This document shows, piece after piece, positions 25,201-35,662 of a stretch of DNA of 64,000 bases; the first letter of the stretch is position 1; every line of letters starts with the position of its first letter. The notes under the pieces were generated by a model. It did no database searches. It had not been told where the DNA came from and saw only the letters and a list, made by a program, of their open reading frames with translations. This stretch comes from Lepidurus packardi (Eukaryota > Arthropoda > Branchiopoda > Notostraca > Triopsidae). The position numbers and the translations under genes are program-made. The DNA is taken from the NCBI GenBank assembly GCA_023053545.1, contig JAKZAN010000005.1:7192001-7256000 (forward strand), in the 5' to 3' direction.

Positions 25201-28200
25201 CTGTCTAACCCCCATCCGGAAATCCATGATTGGTTCATCGCGCAAAAAAAGTTCGTTTTTCTCCACAACGCTTTTCCCCTCATTGCGCTACCTTTTCGTA
25301 GAACAAAAACATTTGACAGTCCTTATCTTTATTTGAGCAAGTTTTAAACTCGGGCTTATTGTCCACCCTAAAACGTTCGAAGATCCTGTTAAGAAAAAGG
25401 TTTGCACCAGCAAGTTTTTCGCATCAGTGCAGAAGTTTTCAGCTTGTATAGGGCTTTGATCAAAGGGAGATTATGCATTTTTAGGTTGCTTTTAGAGAGA
25501 TCAAGTGCAAGCTCTATGTGTACCTCTGTCTTTTGTCTTTTAGCTCAGTTATGTTGGAGAATGTGGGTATAAGGAGGTTAATTGTATTACATAGAAGGCG
25601 TTAAACGCTCTGGGAGATTGTTAGCATTTAATTAACGCATTGGGGTGATCTTGTAACACGGAGAAACAAGTTGGGAATGGATGAGTTTGCTTGGCACGCC
25701 GTGGTTAATACGGACGCCCAGTCGCACAGCAGGGGAGCGGAGTTTCCAACACACCTCCGATTCTCAATTAACGTCAATTTGGTTGGACTCTCTCAGCAAT
25801 GCGATGTTGCAGTCTGGAATGAATTTTTGTTTAGATGCCTCGGCGATGCATACGCTTAGCGGAAAAAGGCCTGTTTACACACACGATTAGTTACATTATG
25901 CAGATATTTGGGTGAGAACGTGAAAAAGCGGAGAAACTTGATGGAATCCTTCATTTCTGTCTCTCATCCGTCTTCGTTAAAGAGCTGCATGCCGCGCACC
26001 TTTCTCCTCCTCGAACATGGTTTAGATGGCAGACGACGTCGTTGCCATACACATCGACTTGTGTGGGAAAACAATTCCAGTCCCGTGGGCCGACACGGGA
26101 ACTTTTGCTTTTATAGACAATATTTCTCGTACAGTTTTGATTGATAAATTCTAGAACATTTCTTCGTACAAACTAAAACCATGAAATTTGTTTCCTTCTT
26201 TTTCTCCTTTGTAGTTGTACGAACTCAGTGACGAGCCCGCCCGCAAGATATTCCTGGATGAACTTTTTGATTTTATGCAGAAACGAGGTAAGATCTACCC
26301 TTTTTTTTTATTTATTTTATCTTCTTTTTTTTCCCTGGCTGTTAAAGGGGAAATCGAGCAGAGGGGGGAGGTAATGAGGTGACTTCACGCCCGTGTCTTG
26401 ATAAGGATCAATCATCAAGTCCTTTAGCAAGCACTATCATAACCGTGCTCGTAGTCCATAGAAGGCCTGTACAGCAAGTCTTTTTTGTGTTTGGCACTCA
26501 ATAAATTTTCTCGTTAACTTTTGAAGGAGTTTTGTATATTTTTTGGATTTTCTCCGGCTGCTTGGCAAAATTTATTGACAATTTTGAGCGGACAAGTTGA
26601 ATATTAAAAAGGCAAGTTTCCTCAAGGTGCTAACAATTAAAAAAAGGAAGGGAGGATAGCGTGCAGGGATCATTTGATCTTTAACCCGCGATTGGGACGA
26701 TTTATAGAGCATTTTGATGAGGCTTTCTTTTTTATCTTGAGCGAAAAACTGATAAAAATAGTGATCAGAATTCCATAAAGAGGTCGTTAAATAGATTACT
26801 CCTTTTTTTTATCCTTGGGAGCCGGGAACCCACAATTGGCTCTGTTCAGTAAACCGTTAGAAAAGCATAATTGCCCCCCAAAGTTTATAACAACAATGTG
26901 AAGGCACACAAGTTTGGTTCATATGCAAATGAGGTCGTTGGATAAGGTTAATTTGAAGCGGTATTTATACATTGAACAAGACGACGTTGAGTTGAAGCAA
27001 ACGAAAAAAAAAAAAGGGGGGGGGGGGCTTGTTGTATGCAAGTTTAATGAGATATCACGTGTGGTTGTTCACACATGCAACGCGGGCCAACTCATTAAGA
27101 AACATCATGAATCTCCCCTGGCCTTCTCCTTGTGTGTATGGTATCTTGTGCAGTACAGTACGACGTCGACGACGTTAGACGTATATACGTGTCCAGGGCG
27201 TCGGGGGTGGAGGGTGGGGAGAAGAAGTTGGAAAAGAATAGCAGCACCAGTTCATTACCATTCATTAACTTTGATGAGCTGCTTCCGCCTAAGCAATACA
27301 AGACGTAAACTTTCGGCTCTGTCGTCCTTTTTTTGTTTGTGAACATCACCAAGTCTGAAATTACTTTTCTGCGTTGCGTTTTCGTCTCGTAGGAATTGAA
27401 ATTGGCAAACTCGAACTCATTAAGCGATCCTTCAATGTCTCTCTGGAAGGTTGAGCAGGTTCCGAATTTTTGCATTGTTAGCAACTTGTCCACTGGTTCT
27501 TTTTGGACTCCGAAGAATGTCAGGAGTTGTAAAAACGACCCCATTTGCATTGTTGTACTGCCTGCTATATAACGGCCTTTCTGGATTGTTCGGGGGGTAT
27601 TAGGTGCGTATAATGTGTGTGATTGGCTAGAGTTTTGACCATGAGAAACTGTGACGTGGTGATTTATGAGGCCATAAATTGCTGCCAAGTTTTTCGACAC
27701 GGGGGCCCTGCTACGAACTCGGCTCAACTTGTTGCAATTTTCTTACCATTTTTCAGGCGTTAGCATTAAAAGAATTGCGCGCTTCATGGATACATGTTTG
27801 GGAAAATCGTCAGGAATTTGTTTTAGACGTTTTTACAGTTAGTGCTTTTTTTCCCGCTTGGGAAGTTTATTTTTTTATTTCATTTTTTTTTCAATGATTA
27901 ATATTTGGCTCATCTTTTTCTTCCAGGCACACCCATAACGCGCTTGCCCATTATGGCCAAACAAGTTTTGGACTTGTTCGAACTCTTCAATCTTGTGGTG
28001 GCCCGAGGAGGACTTGTGGACGTAATTAATAAGAAATTGTGGCAAGAAATCATCAAAGGATTGCATTTACCGTCTTCCATTACCTCAGCTGCCTTCACGT
28101 TGCGCACACAGTAAGTTATGAACGATGAGTTGTACTTTTTTTCCTCTAACTTTTTTTTTTTACAAAAGTACATTTTTGACAACACAAGTTTGGACATCAG

Positions 28201-31200
28201 TTGAGATGATTGGGGATGGTTCTTCTTTTTTTGCGGTAAAGGATAAAGGAGGTTAATGAGAGCACATCTTGGGTCGTAGAAAGGGACGTTAAGGAGCCGC
28301 AGTCATTTTGGGTTGCAAAAGCCTACGACCAAAGTACATTGTTAATTCTCGGAAGGACTTGATTAGGGTTGGTAGGCTTAATGACAAAAATCAAAGGGAG
28401 AAACTCCAAGAAATGCACTGATGAAGCCAGAAACGGATGAAACCCCCCCAAAAGAGAAAGGCCTTGTTAAGGATTTGGTTGGGGGAAAAGGAGGAAGGAA
28501 AAAGGAGGGAAGTTACGGGTTTCTTCTACTTTTTCACCCTTTTGCGAATTTTAAGTAGGTGCGCCTTTTCGTTTTATAGTGTCCTTTTTTCTGCTTCTTG
28601 CTTTTCCAGGATCCATTGCCTGTCTTGTGTGTATATAAATATATATGCATGTAAAGGCCCGGGCTGGGGTCTATCACCCAAATTATCGTTTCCTGCGTGG
28701 GTCTCCATCCCTTTTACCTCCATGCAAATCATGCCTATAAAAAGGTCCCCGGCCAACATGGATCAGTCAGCGGTATTCTCTAATTACAGAGCTCTCCCAA
28801 CGAGTGGAGATCTATAAGCTCTACAAGTTCTACAGAAAACTCATTCAGTGCGACTTAAGAGCAACCAACAGGGGAGATCCCGTGATCTTTTCTTTTTCTT
28901 TCCTTTTTTTAACTGTATAAGATGAGTACACACATACACGCATTGCGACTGTAATTAAAATGAGCTGCCCAAACGTGGAGATCCCAAATGGCTGGCGAAA
29001 TGAATCATAACTTTGCTTTACGTTGGGTACTCAAATTAAGAGTAACTTGACAGCATGGCGTTATAGACAGCCATCAAGAACTCGGGCTCGGTTTTGTCTG
29101 CATCGTTGGAATTGTTTGGCCAGTGCCAGCTCAAAACAAAGAAGAGGCTATTAAACCAAGTTCGACTCATGGGAGAGAAACTGGAGGAAAAGAGAAATGG
29201 AATTTTCTCCACATTTTGCTTTTCAAGCACATCTCTCTTAGATTCCTTCATAACTACTCGTATTGCTAAGGTCAAAAATTAGCTTTCGTAATCTGTTTTC
29301 CAAACAGGACAGAAGAACCACAGAAATGTCTGGAAATCAAATTGTAACAATAAACCATTAAAAACAATGCAATTCACAAAGTTCAAAACGATGAAATTTT
29401 TCTTGTTACGAATGTGATAGCGCGTTCCAACGGCTGCACTGGTGCAGTTTTGGCACTCAGTGTGTCAAACATGTATATCTTTACATATTGTGTACACACA
29501 CTCGAGTGTCAAAAATATTGCACCAGTGCAGCCAGTGGAACGCGCCACATAAGACTCTAAAAGCGAGTTAAGAATAAAAAAAAAAGTTCTAAACAATTAA
29601 ATTTTGGAAACAATGTAATCTGGTTGCGAATGTAAGACTCCAGTAGTTCATAACTTCACAACTACTCATAATCCTAAAGATCAAAAACTAGTTTTCCTAA
29701 TCTGTTTTCCAAACAGAAGGATAGAAGAACATCAAAGTGCCTGGAAATCAAATTATAACGATAAAACAGAACAATTCAGAAAGTTCAGAACAATGAAACT
29801 TGTCTTGTTGCAAATGGAAAGGCTCCAGAAGCGAGTTAGAAATAGCCATGTAAGTTTAGTTTTGGCCGGCATCTCAGTCAGACCAAGTTTGAATGTTTGG
29901 AATTGGTTTGCTTGTGTGCTCGTTATATGCATGTTAACCAAGTTGGGTTTTTTCGGCTTTGGCTGCTGCCTCCCCATCATGATGTGAAAAAACCCTTAGT
30001 CGGACAAAAACACAGGATGACAACCGTATAGATTGGCAATTAAGTCAGTCCCAGCTCCCCTTACCGAATTTGCATCACTTCCTGCACAAATCATTGTTGA
30101 GGAAAGCAAGAGGAGTGGGTCCTTCGCAACTTGAACTCTTGTCCAAGTTTTCTTGCGCTTTTGGGTGTCGGGGGGTTCTGTTTCGCTTTTGGGGTAATCA
30201 AAGTGCTTCTTTTTCTTGTGTCTACACTCAGTTAGAGGCTACTTTACACATGACGTGATTTACGATGTCCTATTGACCATAGAGAATTGGGGAACAAGGT
30301 TGAGGAGACCTAAAGCTGCACTTTTTAAGAAACTCCCTGGAAATGTGGTTCTTACGACCCCCAAATGGCGTTGCCAATTGCACACCCAACTTCCCCCCTT
30401 CATCTGGCCCTGGGTTTTCTTACCCAATTTTTTGTTTCATGATTTTATCCCATCGCGCTTTTAACCTTAAAACCCTGTGCCTGCCCCTCCCTACGCATTA
30501 TAGAGCTCGCCAAGTTCCTCCGATTCCGGAATCCGGGGTACAACCACGATACCAACCATTTGAGTTTTCTCCAGAACTTGTGATTCTCGGGAAACTGCAT
30601 ACAGTTTACAACGCTTTTACAATGTAGCCGTACTTTGCGGGTAACATTAGAGAAACCCGGGACTTATTACTTGTTGGCTTTTCTTCCACAGGTATATGAA
30701 GTACTTGTACCCTTTCGAGTGCGAGAAAGAAAAGTTCTCTAACCCATCCGAATTGCAAGCAGCCATCGACGGGAATCGACGTGAAGGCCGTCGGTCGTCC
30801 TATTACGGAGATTCACTCATGAGCCGAGGATCCAGTAGCGCTCTTGGAGGATTGTCACCTCACATGGCTTCCATGGCGTCCATGGTTCAGCATTCACCAC
30901 TGAGTCTCGTAACCCGGCCTGGAATGAGCGCCAATGGCAATGGGCATCGACCAGGTACGTCAATTTTTAAAAAGTTGTATTTTATTATCCATGTTCTGCG
31001 AGTATTTTTTTGGCAAAAACAAAAAGAGAGAATAAGACTAGAAGGAATCTGTCTAGGAGTCCTGCGCTTTGGGTTGTAAGGGTTTTTTAACGTTTAAGCT
31101 ATGAAAACGTGCAGCTTCTCTCTTTTGATCTGCCCCAGCATCCGCCAAAATGTACATACCAGCGGACTAGCCAGGGTACCAGTTGGCCCTTTATGTTTCA

Positions 31201-33391
31201 TCACCTTGACGGTTAATCATCATCATAAAAAACGTTTTGGATACCGGGAGAAAGAAAGAATCCCGAAAAGAAAACACACAAAGAAAAAAGAAGAGGGGGA
31301 AAAAGAGATCCTTGAAGCAGGAGTCCGTGTTTACTTTATTGGGAGCAGATTATAGTGTCATAGCCCGGGCTGACAAGCGTAAAACGGCTAAAGCTCTTGA
31401 GCTGATCCGGTGGAAGTTGGCCACCTCGTTACGTTAACGGCCTGTAATGACAGCCATTATGTACCTCAGACACGGTACACACACCATACGTGCCGTGCAA
31501 CCTCCAGAAACTTAGATCAACAGCAGCAGCACAGGAGCTACGGACTACGCTATTACGTTACATTCCTCTGAATAATGATAAAACAAAAACCAGAAAAAAA
31601 GAAAGGAAAAACTTAAGGGAAAAAGGGTTTGCGTTGAGTACATGCTATACGAGTCTTTTTATATTTGTTCCCATGCATGATAAGAATAAAAAATCTCACG
31701 ACTTCATAAAGGCAAACGCATAACTACAGCGGTGTGGCGGAGTAATTATTACTGCTGTGGTAGAGTGGCAAAAGAAAGAAAAGAAAATATGGCATATATT
31801 ATAATCTTTTGGGGAGATAGTTTCTTTATTTTTATTTTTCTTGGGCGCCCAAAGCCAAAACGGAAGTATCATGCTTTGAGACAATAGCCACAAACTTTTT
31901 TGGGCACCGACATTTTCCAGTCATAAATAATAAGGGAACGGCGGCGTCATGTGGTTGACGTTGTTAACTTCACCAGGGAGGCTGTATTGCCGCAGTTTTT
32001 TCGGATGAAATGACGTGCTTGAGCACTTTTGCGTTGACGCATAAGCTCAATTGTTATTGTAGCAGTTATGCGTCTAATTAGCATTGCCCAAATAATTGAG
32101 AGAAAGAAGTTTAGTTTATATCCCACCTTTCCGCCAAGGCAATTAACTTAATTGTTTCGCGTTGGAAAAGCTTGTGTGTGATTTTTTTTAGTATTACAGT
32201 CTTATTTTTCTTAGCTGCACAGCGGTAAACGAGTTTTTGTATAAAAAAAATAAGTAAGTTACATTTGGTGAGACGGGACAACGATTTATGGAACGGATAC
32301 CCCCAGCGTGGTAGGCAAATGAAAATCGTCGTCAAAATTTATGTTGTACCATTAGCTTTTCGGTCCACGTGGTTGTCAGGTTTTTCATATCGAAAAGCTA
32401 GCGCAGTGCGCATGCAGCCTTTGGGTAATTTACGACTCACACATTAACCGCCGTAATTGCTTGGAGAGAGGCTTGCCAAGCAACGAGAAGCTGAAGCTTG
32501 CCCAGAAAAGAGCAATTTATTGGTGAGGGCTATGAACAAACGAGCTAAGGAATAATTCTCCAGTCCAAACGGCTTAGTTTTTGCATTGTTCAACAATTTA
32601 GTAATGGAATAGATTTTTGGAACGCCTAACACGCTCAAAACTTACTTATTTTAAATGGCTTGTTTTCTACGTTTTTTTTGCAGGGTCTCATTCACCGCCT
32701 ACTCAAGATGCCTTATCGGCGTTGGATATGTCCCGATTACATTTGTGGAACTTGTACAGCTCGTTGGGAGATGTCAGCGGCGAAGGTGCAGGTAACGCGA
32801 GTTATAGACATAAAGTACTTAGGTAGAAGACAGTTTGAGACTAAATTTCCTGTTTGTGTAGGACACATGGCAGCAGCTATGGCCGCGGCGTCGCGTTTCG
32901 TGCCTCCGCAAAAGGAGGCTTTAAATCTGGCGGCTGAGCAGCAGGCAGCAGCTGCTGCTGCTGCAGCACGAGCGTTGGAGGCTATGCGAGGGAAAGAGAA
33001 AGAGCGGAGAAGGGAAAAGGAAGAAGAAGAAGAATCCAGAGAGAGACAAAGCGATCGAGAAGAGAAGTTTAATTGCGGCAAATCTAAAGAAGATCCCAGT
33101 TCTGCACCGCCCGCCAAAAGATTGCTCATGGAGGAAGAATTGAGTCTCAACATGAAGATGGCATCCTTGGGTGTTCCGGGCGCGAATATCAAAATAAATA
33201 GTCGAGGTAGATCCTTGTAAACCATTTAGTTTTTGAAAAATAATCTAATTAACTGATTTCTCTTTTAAGGTGACAATCGCAATAATGATAATTCCTTGGT
33301 AGTCAGCATGGAAATCAATGGAGTAGTTTATCAAGGTGTACTCTTCGCCCAAGCCCCGCCTACTACCAAAGGCAGCAAGCAGCTTGTGTGA
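1272..33391 (+). CDS. retn: Dead ringer/retained, ARID3-family DNA-binding regulator (9 coding exons)
   Basis: Nuclear transcription factor of the ARID3/Bright/Dead ringer family, which binds AT-rich DNA. Coding exons read here: 1272-1307, 10963-11055, 13217-13957, 26215-26287, 27927-28110, 30692-30954, 32684-32791, 32862-33206, 33270-33391. They sum to 1965 nt (654 aa) with matching phases and GT...AG borders. Residues about 1-43 are acidic and 44-280 are rich in Q, A, S and N. The extended ARID domain starts at WTFEEQFKQ (about 282) and runs through FMQKRGTP, LVVARGGLVDVINKK and AFTLRTQYMKYLYP to about 385. Exon 8 has an eight-Ala run and a charged RKEKERRREKE-like stretch. The last ~100 residues match the REKLES domain (SLNMKMASLG ... 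VYQGVLFAQ). The ARID lies on exons 3-6. Least certain are the start codon in exon 1 and the small acidic exon 2. Introns 1 and 3 are unusually long for this gene-dense window. Confidence 0.93.
4625..4840. repeat. Two-copy tandem duplication, period about 106 bp
   Basis: The block beginning GTGCAGAAATATAATAAAA at 4625 recurs from 4731 (GTGCAGAAATGTAATAAAA). In both copies it is followed by GGGAAAA, a GTA-GCTTGAGC segment, AAGTAAC, a GTAC/ATAC run and GAATATAAAAGAAA. The copies differ by substitutions and small indels, so the duplication is not very recent. Confidence 0.75.
5932..6230. repeat. Two-copy tandem duplication, period about 155 bp
   Basis: Both copies share, in order, CAACA..TTCTC.TTAA, TTCAAATTC, CAAGTTTT.AATCTTTTTCC, ATTCCAA, TTTTCAT, TTCAATTCAT, TTTTCAA, CAGT and TTTAAATG.TT.AGTTT. 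Copy one starts near 5936 and copy two near 6093. AT-rich and diverged. Confidence 0.7.
9892..10385. repeat. Three-copy diverged tandem repeat (unit about 145-200 bp)
   Basis: Copies start near 9892, 10096 and 10246. Each carries the ordered motifs GA(T/C)TTATT, a GATTTTCAAT.TATT segment, TTGAAACTGTGACTG or TTTGACTGTTATTT, a GGAAAAG.C.TTTTTGT segment, AAGAT(C/T)(C/T)GATACG, and AAGTCTTC followed by GTT.TGT. Copy one has about 50 extra bases at its end. The unit resembles no coding sequence and may be a satellite fragment or a repeatedly duplicated intronic segment. Confidence 0.75.
12463..12691. mobile_element. MITE-like foldback element
   Basis: The left arm starts GACACAAGGACTCCTCGACA and continues AAAGGACGACG. 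The right arm is its reverse complement over about 31 bp with two mismatches, ending TCCTTGTGTC. Further in, ACAAGGAC-GAGGTTCCA on the left pairs with TGGAACCGTAGTCCTTGTGT on the right. The core has short CAATA(C/T)CAA(C/T)AGCATTT repeats and a TTAGG-type tract. No coding capacity, so if mobile it is non-autonomous. No clear target-site duplication was found. Confidence 0.65.
12584..12632 (+). repeat. Short interstitial TTAGG telomere-like tract
   Basis: TTAGG and TTAAG units recur with one-base variations over about 48 bp (AGGTTAAGTTAGG, TTAGTTAGGTTAAG, TTAGGTTAGGTT). TTAGG is the canonical arthropod telomere repeat. Here it lies inside a foldback element, not at a chromosome end. Confidence 0.7.
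15770..15903. repeat. Short direct repeat with a perfect 11-bp hairpin
   Basis: CAAACCGATGTCTTT followed by TAAACAGT(G/A)ATATA occurs twice, near 15775 and 15853. The second copy runs into its own inverse, AAACAGTAATA-TACC-TATTACTGTTT, at about 15877-15902. A possible small foldback remnant with no coding content. Confidence 0.55.
20408..21386. mobile_element. Decayed DNA-transposon region between direct repeats
   Basis: A segment of about 65 bp with the core ATGTTGGGTAGC, then TTGCAGAAAAA.TAA.CACT.AAATAG, occurs in the same orientation at about 20408-20474 and 21322-21386. Between them lie a transposase-like fragment and a palindromic stretch with CCCAGTCAATTAA at 20763 and TTAATTGACTGGG at 20810. 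Either an old element with terminal direct repeats or a duplicated host segment around an insertion would fit. Confidence 0.45.
20924..21180 (+). pseudogene. pogo/Tigger-type transposase N-terminus, broken
   Basis: An open frame of 53 codons begins MATNKKRVGLNVKEKLRLHE and contains a helix-turn-helix like the CENP-B/psq N-terminal domain of pogo/Tigger transposases (ETAVRLGIPQPSLSKLLKN). It stops at TAA after KNH. The same frame continues with similarity-type residues (SWKRKRVGKF, then EVDD, then FKQ), interrupted by further stops at the expected positions. This indicates an inactivated transposase copy, not a host gene. The downstream catalytic domain was not seen. It lies in retn intron 3 on the sense strand. 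Confidence 0.6.
26288..27926 (+). other. retn intron 4, inside the ARID coding region
   Basis: Bounded by CGAG|GTAAGA and TTCCAG|GCACA. It contains a poly-G run at about 27016-27027. A 210-codon open frame on the minus strand (27095-27727) resembles nothing and is treated as chance. No RNA gene was recognised. Confidence 0.65.
29246..29845. repeat. Diverged tandem duplication with a partial third copy
   Basis: Copy A (from 29246) and copy B (from about 29657) share ACTACTC(G/A)TA, a TCAAAAA(T/C)TAG segment, AATCTGTTTTCCAAACAG, AGAAGAAC, TGGAAATCAAATT.TAAC and GTTC(A/G)(A/G)AAC.ATGAAA, ending in AGCGAGTTA. A shorter related stretch at about 29587-29647 carries GTTGCGAATGTAAGACTCC. Copy A is interrupted by the foldback element. 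Confidence 0.7.
29420..29545. mobile_element. 126-bp foldback (MITE-like) insertion
   Basis: The left arm GCGCGTTCCAACGGCTGCAC continues TGGTGCAG.TTTT.GGCACTC. The right arm is its inverse, ending TGCACCAGTGCAGCCAGTGG then AACGCGC. The palindrome extends almost to the centre (TGTGTC/GACACACT-like, then ATGTATATC). It interrupts one copy of a local duplication. The uninterrupted paralogous sequence reads GAATGTAAGACTCC, which supports a real insertion. It has no coding capacity. Confidence 0.7.
30955..32683 (+). other. retn intron 6, nothing recognised
   Basis: Bounded by GACCAG|GTACGT and TTTTGCAG|GGTCTC. It contains a purine-rich stretch near 31240-31315 and AT-rich sequence. No gene, RNA or clear repeat was found. 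Confidence 0.65.
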
Positions 33392-34335
33392 AAGGTCCTT
33401 CCACGGCTTGGTCGGCAAAGAGACCGACGAAGGAAATTCAGTATTGCTTACATACAGAAAATTGTACAGAACAAAATGAGCGGAACTTGGGATGCAAGTG
33501 CGAGAATTAATTTCAGCAGTGCCAAATGTCGAACAATATTATAAAGGTTATGAAGAGTTTTGCGTGTGACACTTCAGTTTAAAAAAAAAAGAGTTCAATC
33601 AAAATGCAACCTAAGCAAGATCTCATCCGCGGATTTTGAATCTGATCGCGAGATAGAAAAGGAAGAAAACAAAGTAAACGAAAAGGTTAGCGCAGTTTTT
33701 GAACAAACAAGTTGTACTTAATCTGATGTGTCCCGAGGAAGTCGTTGTTAGTCATTAGCTTTGTGAGGCAGTGCAATTGCGACCACAATCAAAATAACCC
33801 CCTCATTGATCCATTACAAAGGTAGTTGTATCGTTTTTCCTCCCAACTTTTTGTGGCAGCACAAATGTTATGCATTTTGTAGTTTCCTTCTACTTTACAA
33901 CGAGGTGTTTTCATAAAGTTTATGTAGTTGTGTCAAAATGAGTGAAACTGCGTTTTGAAGCAGAATTAAAAGGCCCGTCTTCCTCCGATTATTGAGTGCG
34001 AAGTAAAATTGTGCGTGTTTCAGGCCCCATAAGGACTCAGGGACTACATCAAATTATTGGGTCTGAACAGTCCTAAAAGTATTTTGCAAGAGAGTATTAG
34101 TTTCAGTTCTTTTTGTAGCATTACTCGAGAAAATTAAGAAGGGAGAGTCGATGTAATTTTATAAAATCGAATGTGTGAATGGATTAGTGAATATTGCTGT
34201 AATTTTTATTATAAGAGGCGTGCCTTGTGAAGTCACATTTTGTGCTGTATTTTCTCTTCATAATTTCCCTTCATTAATGTTTGATCCTCCTCGTCCTTTT
34301 TCCCTGTTTGGAGCTTGAGGCAATCGTAGATTAAT

Positions 34336-34341
34336 AATAAA
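34336..34341 (+). promoter_or_regulatory. Candidate retn poly(A) signal
   Basis: Canonical AATAAA in an AT-rich context downstream of the retn stop codon. Other A/T-rich hexamers exist, so actual usage is uncertain. Confidence 0.4.
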
Positions 34342-35606
34342 TATGTTGGCAATTGCAAGTGAGTTTAGTCGAAGGAAAACTTTACTTCCCAAGTATGCCT
34401 AGTTAATTGAGATCAACGTTTAGTTGCAAACTTCGACGGATTCACAGAAAACATACAGGAAGTGATACTTCTTGCAAGAGATAGTAAAGCCTTATAAATA
34501 CGAGTCGAACTTATCCATTCCTTTGTTTTGAAAGAAACTTCTCAGTAAAATTGAAGGAGAGTTTGTTCAAGTAATTAGGCACACATTGCTTATGGTAGTC
34601 TAGATTCATGTGACACGTGTCCTTTTGAACCTGACCTTGATACTGATACGTACTATTCCTTGAGCCACGGGGCAAAACTGTTTGGTGAAGATGCAGGCAA
34701 TAAGGCAGTGTTTGGCGAAAAAAATCGATCGAATGTTTTTACTTTAGAATAGCGAAAACAGAATTATTCCATTTCTACTCAAGTTTTTCGCCTTTCGTCA
34801 AAAGCAAACAAATTTAATACTAGAGTTGTATCTGCTCCATTTCATATTTATTATAAACAATCGAATTCGATCAAGGTCGTGCTACAAGTACGAAGGGTTT
34901 CATGCTGTATAAAACTTTCACGACAGTTCATTCATAGGACCCATAGAAAGTAAAAAAGACGTTTGTATAAATCTATTCCTTATTTTGTATCTTCGAAAAA
35001 GGCAAAACATGTGTTAAATCTGGTTAACAATAGAATGACAAGTTCAATGATTGTGTTAGAATTCGACCCACTTTGCCTCACCAGCCCACAACCTACACGA
35101 TAAATATTAATTATGTCTCTTCGTAATTATGTCTCGACTAAATATACATACCATTAACGGCACTGTATTTACTAGGGAAAGAAAGCCGACTTATAGTTGT
35201 AAGGGAACATAGATACAGGCTGATAGAACGCAGGGATTTCCAATTCTAGCAAGGCAATGCAATCTCAATTTGTTAATAACTTATACACCTGCCATCGAGT
35301 GAGGGCTGCAGACAATTTCAAATACTGGTTAGCGGGTCTCTTGATCACCTGTCTTCGAAGTGACGAAAGCTACACTGGGTTCTAGAAATTGAGATAAAAT
35401 CATAAAGCTAAGATAGAATGAATTATAGTCAGTGATTGCTAATCGAAGCTGCAGGCAGCTGTAATCGCGGCCCAGTTCTCTTTGAATAAGCTGCCTCCGC
35501 AAAGGTGTTTCCCATCTGGCACGTATAAGCAAATGTACTGAGTGGAGTCGCAAATGTGGACAAATGTACTGAGTTCGATATACTGTTTTCCTTTCTATAA
35601 ATAACT

Positions 35607-35612
35607 TTTATT
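35607..35612 (-). promoter_or_regulatory. Candidate poly(A) signal of the secreted-protein gene
   Basis: TTTATT on the plus strand reads AATAAA on the minus strand, about 50 nt after the TGA of the gene at 35663-37198. This would make a very short 3' UTR. Confidence 0.5.
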
Positions 35613-35662
35613 CAGAGAGATAATAACATCTACAGTCAATTTAACTGGAATGTGAATAAACT

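Larger units (their letters stand above)
13958..26214 (+). other. retn intron 3 (12.3 kb), transposon remnants only
   Basis: Separates the low-complexity N-terminal exon from the first core ARID exon. Bounded by AAACAG|GTAAAA and TTTGTAG|TTGTAC. It contains a hairpin near 15877, transposon remnants at 20.4-21.4 kb, and homopolymer C or G runs near 22085, 23062 and 24602. Several 60-160-codon open frames occur on both strands. Most start at non-ATG codons and none resembles a known protein. Confidence 0.65.
28111..30691 (+). other. retn intron 5, with duplications and a foldback insertion
   Basis: Bounded by CACACA|GTAAGT and CCACAG|GTATATG. A partially duplicated segment occupies 29246-29845, and a near-perfect 126-bp palindrome lies at 29420-29545. 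The remaining sequence shows no gene. Confidence 0.65.
33392..35662. other. retn 3' UTR and convergent intergenic region
   Basis: AT-rich non-coding sequence between two genes that converge. The proximal part is presumably retn 3' UTR. The best sense-strand poly(A) signal is AATAAA at 34336-34341, about 950 nt after the stop. The part close to 35662 belongs to the gene on the other strand. No additional ORF is convincing. Confidence 0.55.

Noticed and set aside
27095..27727. 210-codon open frame on the minus strand in retn intron 4
   Set aside because: No recognisable domain or plausible splice partners. Part of it overlaps low-complexity sequence. Lengths of this order arise by chance in long introns.
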